NCBI GenBank assembly: GCA_940671915.1
Contig: CALNVZ010000174.1
Location: forward strand, 25,049,571-25,113,570
Length of the DNA: 64,000 bases
DNA from: Paracentrotus lividus
Lineage: Eukaryota > Echinodermata > Echinoidea > Camarodonta > Echinidae
Direction of reading: 5' to 3'
The position numbers and the translations under genes were made by a program. The notes under the pieces were generated by a model that did no database searches, had not been told where the DNA came from, and saw nothing but the letters and a program-made list of their open reading frames with translations. Shown one piece after another: positions 57,635-64,000 of this stretch. Each line of letters opens with the position of its first letter. The stretch's first letter is position 1.

Positions 57635-59900
57635 CACTGCCCTCCAAAAGTCTGGGTACACCTGATGCCAGCTATGTTTTGGATCATTTTAAGGCATTTT
57701 ATGTCCAGTATTTCAGTCCAAATGATGTTAAAGGACAAAAATACATTATGAAACCAATATAGATCATGATATTATCACAACAAGTCTCATTGGTATTCAG
57801 AAATTAGTAAAAAAAAAAAAAAAATATGCAAAAATTGCAAAAACATGATTTTGCACTAATTTATTCAATTATTGAAAAAATAAGATATCTCGGCCAATAA
57901 TGATCAGATCAATGTAAAATTTTCATGGATGTTGAGGCACATGTAAAAGATAATCCTGTATTATTAATGTATTTTGAGGCAATAATTTGTTAATTACTAT
58001 TATTTATGCAAATTAAGGGTCTATTTTTAGACATTTATCAATATTTCTTTTTAAAAATCGCTATGAAACTTAATTTCATTTTTTTCATGAATTCCTTTGT
58101 ATTCTTTTGTTTTAATACTTTCTATTGTCTTCTATTGTTTTTGTTTTAATGTATTTCTTTAATGTTTTTGAGTCTTTTATGTGTCAGAAATGTAACTTGA
58201 TTGAGTTTAAGATATATATTATATCCAAGATAATGCTAAAGGCCTTTTAGATGCAATTAAGAGTGTGAGAGTACAATTTTAGGGACAAGGTGCATTCAGT
58301 ACACAAAATGGGCAATAATGAATTTTTTCAATAATTGAAACTTTCCTAATTACACGTCAAAACAATGGTTCCTTACTTAATTACATGCTGGACCTGAAAT
58401 TTCTTGTATGATATAAATACATATTATTTTTATCATGTGAAAAATTTGAGCAAATTCATCAAATTTCATCAAAATTACCGACAATTTGTCTTATCTTTAA
58501 TAACTTTTTACATAAAGACTGAATTATGCCTATTCTGACGGGGGGGGGCGGGGGAACTCGGCCAATTTATCCACTATAAAACATCCATGACTGCTGCGCA
58601 AACGCTGCCAACCATAAATAAGCCTTTTGGTGAATTTTTCCTTTTTAATTTTGTAGTTCAACTATTGTCAGTGGCGGATACAGGATTTCAGGATAGGGAG
58701 CACCCGGCCCGATAGGGGGGGGGGGGGCGCCGCCGAAATTGTTGGATTTTGACATGTACGGTCAATGGGCGGTTTTTAAATTATAGGGGGGTGCGCGTCC
58801 CCTGCGCCCCCGCCTGGATCTGCCACTGATTGTTCAAAACAAACTTTACATTGTGTTGTTAGGTGATATAACATTGCATCATTGCATGCCAGACCTAAAT
58901 AAAATGTGATATAGCATTTGGCTTTCATTTTCCAAACATAAAAGAGCCAAAAAGATAAGGAATAAAAATCAAGACAATAGAAGACAAAAGGGAGAATAAA
59001 ACAAAAGAATACTTAAGAATTTATCAGAAACTTTAAAGGTATAATAGTGTCAGCCTTTTGCAGGCAAAAATATTAAATTTCTAGTTTTTAGAGGATATAG
59101 TAGTATACCAATGACTATATCTTCCCACAACATGATTAAGCTCAAATGTGTATGTTTGTCATTATATTGCGATTATCGAAATTCATTCCTATTTTTTCGA
59201 ACCTCGAAAAATATACCGTACGGTGCGAACCGCTGACCGTTAGCGCAGAGAATAATGCACGCTGATGCGCCGTGCATTAAAAAAAATCTACGGTCCGTGC
59301 TGCACGCGCTGTAATATCAACGATGTTGATGGAGAGCTGGTCAAGATTGGTAGTCAGATTTTCGTTTCGTATTACTGATCTAGGCAACCTATGACAGTAA
59401 GATTGAATAGACAGTATAGGTCGATCATATTCTACAGTTATGCCAAGTTGCATTAGTTTTCGCAATTTGTGAAAAAGGCTGATACTCCCTTTAAAGCCAA
59501 ATATTGATAAATATGTAAAAACACACTTAATTTGCACAAATAATGATAATTAATAGATTTATACTTCAAAATACATACAAACAATGTAGTGCTATATTTT
59601 ACATGTGCCTTATATCCATGCAAAATTTCTCATTGATCGGATCATTATTGACGCGGAGATATTCTATTTTTTCAACAATCCAATGAATTAGTGCAAAATC
59701 ATGTTTTTGCCCTTTTTGCATATTTTGGCTAATTTATGAATACCAAGAAGAATTTGTTCGATAATTGTGAAGTATACTCGTTGCACAATGTATTTTTAGT
59801 ACTTTAACAGCATTTGGACTGAAACACTGGATCTAAAATGCTTTAAAATGATCCAAAACATAGCTGGCATCAGGTGCACCCAAACTCTTGGAGGGCAGTG
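57635..59900. mobile_element. CACTGCCCTCCAAAAG element, 2.27 kb, TA target
   Basis: Ends CACTGCCCTCCAAAAGTCTG and near-complement, TA at 57633-57634 and 59901-59902. The terminal inverted homology extends over at least 350 bp (e.g. CTGATGCCAGCTATGTTTTG). A 160 bp MITE is nested at 58669. TIR style and TA fit Tc1/mariner. No transposase was found; the 86-codon ORF 59277-59537 has no DDE/D pattern that I can see. Confidence 0.75.
58669..58828. mobile_element. 160 bp CAGTGGCGGATACAGG MITE nested in the 57635 element
   Basis: Ends CAGTGGCGGATACAGG and CCTGGATCTGCCACTG with G14-type tract. ATTGT flanks both sides (58664-58668, 58829-58833), a 5 bp apparent duplication. Confidence 0.75.
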
Positions 59901-60631
59901 TACATTGCTTATGTTTTAGAATATGTTTTCACTTTCATTATGAGGTATGGACAGAACATAATAGCTTGCTCATTGAATATAAAATTATGCATGAGACAAT
60001 GCCAAGAACTGCTTTTATATTGAGAAAAAAAAATCAAAACCAAAGATATTCATAATTATTCTATCTTTTATCCGATTTTGATCAAATTTTCAGTGGTATG
60101 ATTGTTTAATTTTAACATTTTGATTTCAAGTATTTGAAACATCTAAATATTTACGACTATGATAACAAAAATATATGTACTATTCACAGGGACAGATTAA
60201 GCAGGTTGGACAATATTATTGAGACTTTTGCAATTTTTTTTCTTCTTCTTCTCATTCTTGTATATCTGCATGCAGAATAAGCGGGAATACGGCAAGAGCC
60301 GCTTGTGTGTAACAGAAAATACAATTATTTTGCCAATTATGTATACTTTTGCCTTAATTATTATGTTTATGTATAATATGTAGGGGAGAGTGGGGTTAGT
60401 TGGAACACGGGTTAGTTGAAACATTTTAATTTTCTTGAACGTCTATGAATATATTTATGCAAATCAACCCTCAGGTTGTTGCTATTAGCAACTGCCATCC
60501 ACCACATTTTAGACAGCACACATGCTTCAAGCCTCGTGAAGTTAGAAAGCAATGTTTGTTTTTTCACCTTCTGAGTAAATTTTGTCATTTTTACAAATGT
60601 TTTATTATCTCAGAGAAGATCATAAAATGAG
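59901..60631. other. Repeat remnants
   Basis: Includes a fragment related to the 57165-57505 repeat (59965-60110) and, at 60383, GTAGGGGAGAGTGGGGTTAG, the start of a family of TIR elements seen in many animals; its other end is missing. Confidence 0.4.
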
Positions 60632-62520
60632 AGCCAAACTGGATTTCTCAGTGGTCGTTACATTGGCGAAAATATTCGTTTGTTGTATGACACCCTTCTG
60701 TATACTGAGTTAAAAGATATACCTGGTATGCTTCTCGTTGTTGATTTTGAAAAAGCGTTTGACTCCGTATCTCATAATTTTCTATTTAGTGTTTTAAATT
60801 TTTTTCGCTTTGGTCCATCAGTAATGAAATGGATTAAAATGTTTTATACAAACGCATCGTCACGTGTAATAGTTAATGGTCACTGTACAAATATAAACCC
60901 CTCCCAAAAAGTTTCGCAAATCGACTTTGGGCCATGATAACTTTTGAGGTGCGCTTTAGTTATTCCTGATATTCGTACCATTGGAAAGATAATTTATTCA
61001 CCTTTTTATTGATATCCTATTTGTAATGTTTGTGTCATGCTTCAATACACAGAATATCATAATATGGAGAAAAGTAAAAAGTAATATGTTGTAAAATGCA
61101 CTTTTATTGATCACATTGAAGTTCCGCAGCTCGACTTTAGACCCGAATAACTTTTGGGGTAATTTATAATTTGTATTGAATTTTTACCCTTGTCAAGTTC
61201 AGTTATTTCTCTTTTTACTGATACCTAATTTGCCATGGTGATGTCATCCCCGGGTTCACAGAACCCCTGAATACCCCATGAATACAAGGCAAATTGAAAG
61301 ATAATGTTCAGTTTGAATGTTCTGTAACACAACTTTGAACCTTGGTACATTTTAATGTGGGTTTTATCACTATCAATTTTTATAGCATTGGAAAGTTAAT
61401 TTATTCTTCTTTTTATTGATACCGCATATTGCAATGGTAACATCCATAGTTATGAATGCAATAATCTCATGAATAATATAGCAAAAGTAAAAGTAGAAAT
61501 TGCAAAATGCATTGTTATTGCTCAAATTGAAGTAACTCGCAACAGACAATTAAACACATCACACATAGGCATTCCAATTCCACGACTTTGACCTTCTGAA
61601 CTTGTCCAATAAGATCAAGGTGATCCTGGGCATAACAAGAACAAAATATTGTTACCATTAGGGTATCATAGAAGAAGAGGAATTAATGAGCTTGAAACAA
61701 TGGTATAAATTCCAATTAAAAATAGAAAATACCCCAAAAGTGTACCAGGGCCCCCCTTAAAGTCGGCATTCGGAATTTAATTTGTCAATAAAAGGCATTT
61801 TGCACAATTTTGTACTTTTTTACTTTTGCTCAGATATTTGAATATTTCTGTGCATGCATTTTAAAGCTGTACACAATCATTACAAATAAATGATCTAAAT
61901 AAAGGGGGATAAATTATCTTTCCAATAGTATGGAATTATCAGGAAATAACTAAAGCATACCTGAAAAGTTTTTCATTGTCCAAAATTGATTTGCCGAAAA
62001 CTTTTTTGTTAGGGGTTTATTTAAAATTGGGCGAGGTTGCCGCACGGGAGATCCTCGTCTCCTTACCTATTGTAACTCCGTTAGTGAAACTTTGGTGGTC
62101 TTAATACTCATACAAAACATCTTAGTTGGAAATTGCGATATGATATGGAAAACATTAGAAACTTGTACATAATGCAAGAGATACCCTTTTTGAACACATC
62201 AATGGTCTAAAACAGATTTAACAATGTGGCCCTCTGCAATATTAAGTAAAATTTGAAAAATGTCTAATCTTAAAATACATCAAAAACCCAAGTAATATGG
62301 ATTGGCAAACATAGGACCCTGAAAGCAGAACTTCTTCATGAATTTTATAAACTAAAACGGGATATGAGGGGTATTTCCAGGTACCTAGGTATAGTTTCCT
62401 GCAGTAAACAATACCCAAAATGTGTTGATCATATTATTCACGCGAAAAGTTTAAAAGAGATTAAAATTTAGATGGGCAACCTGGATAAAAAGAATACTAC
62501 TCACCCGTTGGAAGAGCCAC
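60632..62520 (+). pseudogene. LINE reverse transcriptase fragment, twice interrupted
   Basis: From 60632 the plus strand reads SQTGFLSGRYIGENIRLLYD, then LVVDFEKAFDSVSHNF and NASSRVIVNGHCTNI: RT motifs of a CR1/Jockey-type LINE, with QTGF..GR and the A-box-like DFEKAFDSV. At 60896-62017 a foreign element interrupts. From 62020 the frame resumes as FKIGRGCRTGDP, the next RT segment. Removing the insert and one TA restores ...NIFKIGRG exactly. After about 62060 frames are broken; 62350-62410 (MRGISRYLGI) may be later RT/linker. The conserved catalytic YxDD box was not found. The 5' end is truncated at about 60629. Confidence 0.8.
60896..62017. mobile_element. AACCCCT element inserted in LINE RT, TA target, 1122 bp
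   Basis: Ends AACCCCTCCCAAAAAGTTTC and GTTTTCGGC...TTAGGGGTT-type complement, TA at 60894-60895 and 62018-62019. The left side holds about three direct units of ~190 bp (60930, 61131, 61320), each with AACTTTTG and TTTTTATTGATA blocks; the right arm holds one inverted unit. The LINE frame gives proof of insertion. Non-coding. Confidence 0.8.
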
Positions 62521-62522
62521 TA

Positions 62523-63530
62523 CAGTGTGGCTTCTTAAACCAAAGAGGACCGAAAGTTTCAAGTCGTCATTCAAAAAGTATATGGTTTATTCTTGTGATT
62601 CGTTTCTAAAATAAATATAAGTACTCATATCAGCTTAATTTGAGACCATTGGCTGACGTCAAAGTGTAATGGGTTCACAGTTAGGGTCTTATTTATGAAA
62701 GGCCGATGGTACAAAACCCGTTTTTTTTTTCCACAAGTTTGCTGTTTTTCGGGTATGAAACAAACCTTTCTTAGTAATTTGAGTGTATTGGGTATCTCTT
62801 TCAGCAAATTTCAAATGAAATGTCATCTTCTTTGCTAGTGGATTTCCATACTGGTATTGAGTTGCACGTTCCTTAATTATAGTCCCGGAGTCTTCGAGAG
62901 GTCACTGTCGACGGATCCTGAATCTCCAGGAAGGTCCGCGAGAAAAACCAAACAAATGTAAACATGTTCATATTTGTAGAACTTCTTTCAGACGCAAAGC
63001 AGTCTCTGTGAGTCTCGGTGGGTTGCCGCGACCGTCCCTAACAAATATGCCACGAAAGTATCCCAACATTCTCAGAAACTTGTCGGAAACTTGCTAGCGA
63101 ATTAAAAGCATCGAACAGGATTGACAATTTTTTCAGACTTGTTTGTTCGAATTTACCCACCGACGTCACCTGAAAGTCCTCAGGAAGACGTCACCACGGA
63201 GTCCACACGACTCCAGAGGCCATAATAGTTGCAACCCATCTCATTGCAGTGGTCCTTTGGGGGAAAATGAGATTGAAATTACATTGAAACCTTGTGTGAA
63301 AAATACCCAAACCCAAAAACCAAAAACTTGGAAAAAACGGGTTTTTGGTATCCTATTACCTTCAAAGGACCTAACTCTGTCGACCCATTACAATTTAGCG
63401 TCTCAGCAATTCTCAAATTAAAGCTGATGAGTTACTTATTATTCCAGTACAACAATCACAAGATAAACCCATATACTTTGGAATGACCTGACCTTTGAAC
63501 TTCGGTCCTCTTTTTTTTAGGAACACACTG
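62523..63530. mobile_element. CAGTGTG foldback, 1008 bp, TA target, at the LINE 3' side
   Basis: TA at 62521-62522 and 63531-63532. Palindromic around about 63020: AGAGGACCGAA with ATTC(A/C)AAA(A/G)TATATGG on both arms and AAAACCCGTTTTTT at 62714 inverted at 63325-63345. The centre (62880-63240) is CpG-rich, similar to 27140-27360. ORFs 63143-63421 and 63292-63486 read the right arm and are not genes. Confidence 0.75.
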
Positions 63531-64000
63531 TATAGTTAATTCCTTATTAATTCCAAAAATTAACTACCTTCTCTTAATCACTTCCACTACAAATTGCCAA
63601 TTATGAAAGATATAAACCGAAGTTTCTTTGAAATTTATTGGAATCACAAAACCCCGAATAAAATTAAGCAGAAAAAAACAATTATGTAATTATACCTGAA
63701 TGGTGGAATAAAGTGACATGAATATTTTTATTCACGCTAAGTCACTCAAGATATCATGGATAAGAAGATTTATCAATACAGTAGATCAAGATTTCACCAG
63801 TCATAATGTTCTACTCATTTTTACCTCACTCTTGTACACCCTTTCCGTTGTTCATGGGTTCCGTTTATATATTTCTCTGATTTAGCACGATATGTGGTTA
63901 ATCCCTTTTAGAAAGAGGTACTATTAGCCTTTTCAGAGCTTATTGTTTTTACAATTCATCACATTGCATGCCAACCCCTTTGGAATAATGATATGATAAA
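63531..64000. other. Non-coding stretch at window end
   Basis: AT-rich, no ORF over 60 codons, no recognisable element end. It may continue LINE or intergenic sequence. Confidence 0.4.

Noticed and set aside
1..64000. CRISPR-like or bacterial tandem arrays
   Set aside because: Repeats here are degenerate, contiguous or inverted, without unique equal-length spacers. Splice sites and LINEs show a eukaryotic genome.

Overview
The window looks like a TE-dense stretch of an animal genome, most likely a marine deuterostome (echinoderm or hemichordate). The signs are AT-rich sequence with frequent TAGGCCTA motifs, phase-1 spliced exons encoding extracellular-type domains, decayed LINEs, and many TIR and foldback elements. 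There are no operons, bacterial genes, rRNA, tRNA or CRISPR arrays. Group assignment is inference; no search was possible.

Genes. The only convincing host coding sequence is exonic and on the minus strand. From about 55.5 to 51.25 kb there is a likely 5' exon behind a TATA box, a signal-peptide exon (53087-53160), an unrecognised secreted-domain exon (52651-52791) and an EGF-like exon (51254-51346). All known junctions are phase 1 except the first. At 28148-28324 and 26745-27034 two phase-compatible exons encode a domain resembling the farnesoic acid O-methyltransferase-like (Methyltransf_FA) family, ending in a stop. These may be one gene of about 28 kb or two genes. Weaker exon candidates lie at 4774-4901 (-) and 46251-46352 (+, inside a transposon).

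Layout. 0-5 kb: diverged tandem repeats, an inverted repeat, and the first of several CAGTGCGTCCCA foldbacks. 6.8-18 kb: an alternating A/B tandem array, then a 3.8 kb segment present twice in direct orientation on either side of a 25-N gap, probably a local or haplotypic duplication. Each copy carries a 450 bp element made of 16 bp repeats and a GGGTACATGC-type TA element with a truncated LINE inside. 17.5-26 kb: nested foldbacks, a decayed LINE (22.1-23.5 kb) and TA MITEs. 28.9-32.7 and 38.2-41.8 kb: two giant palindromes of about 3.7 kb. 32.7-35.4 kb: a run of GGGTACATGC elements. 35.8-37.7 kb: an element whose empty site survives at 48.75 kb. 43.7-47.3 kb: a 3.6 kb hAT-like element bounded by inverted arrays of a 16 bp repeat. 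49-64 kb: hAT-like, piggyBac-like and Tc1/mariner-like non-autonomous elements, and a LINE RT fragment (60.6-62.5 kb) split by two TA-target foldbacks.

The most notable theme is the density of long foldback elements, at least ten, with arms from 0.2 to 1.8 kb, several nested with readable target duplications. They mostly lack recognisable transposases, so they look non-autonomous. Their transcripts would form long double-stranded RNA.
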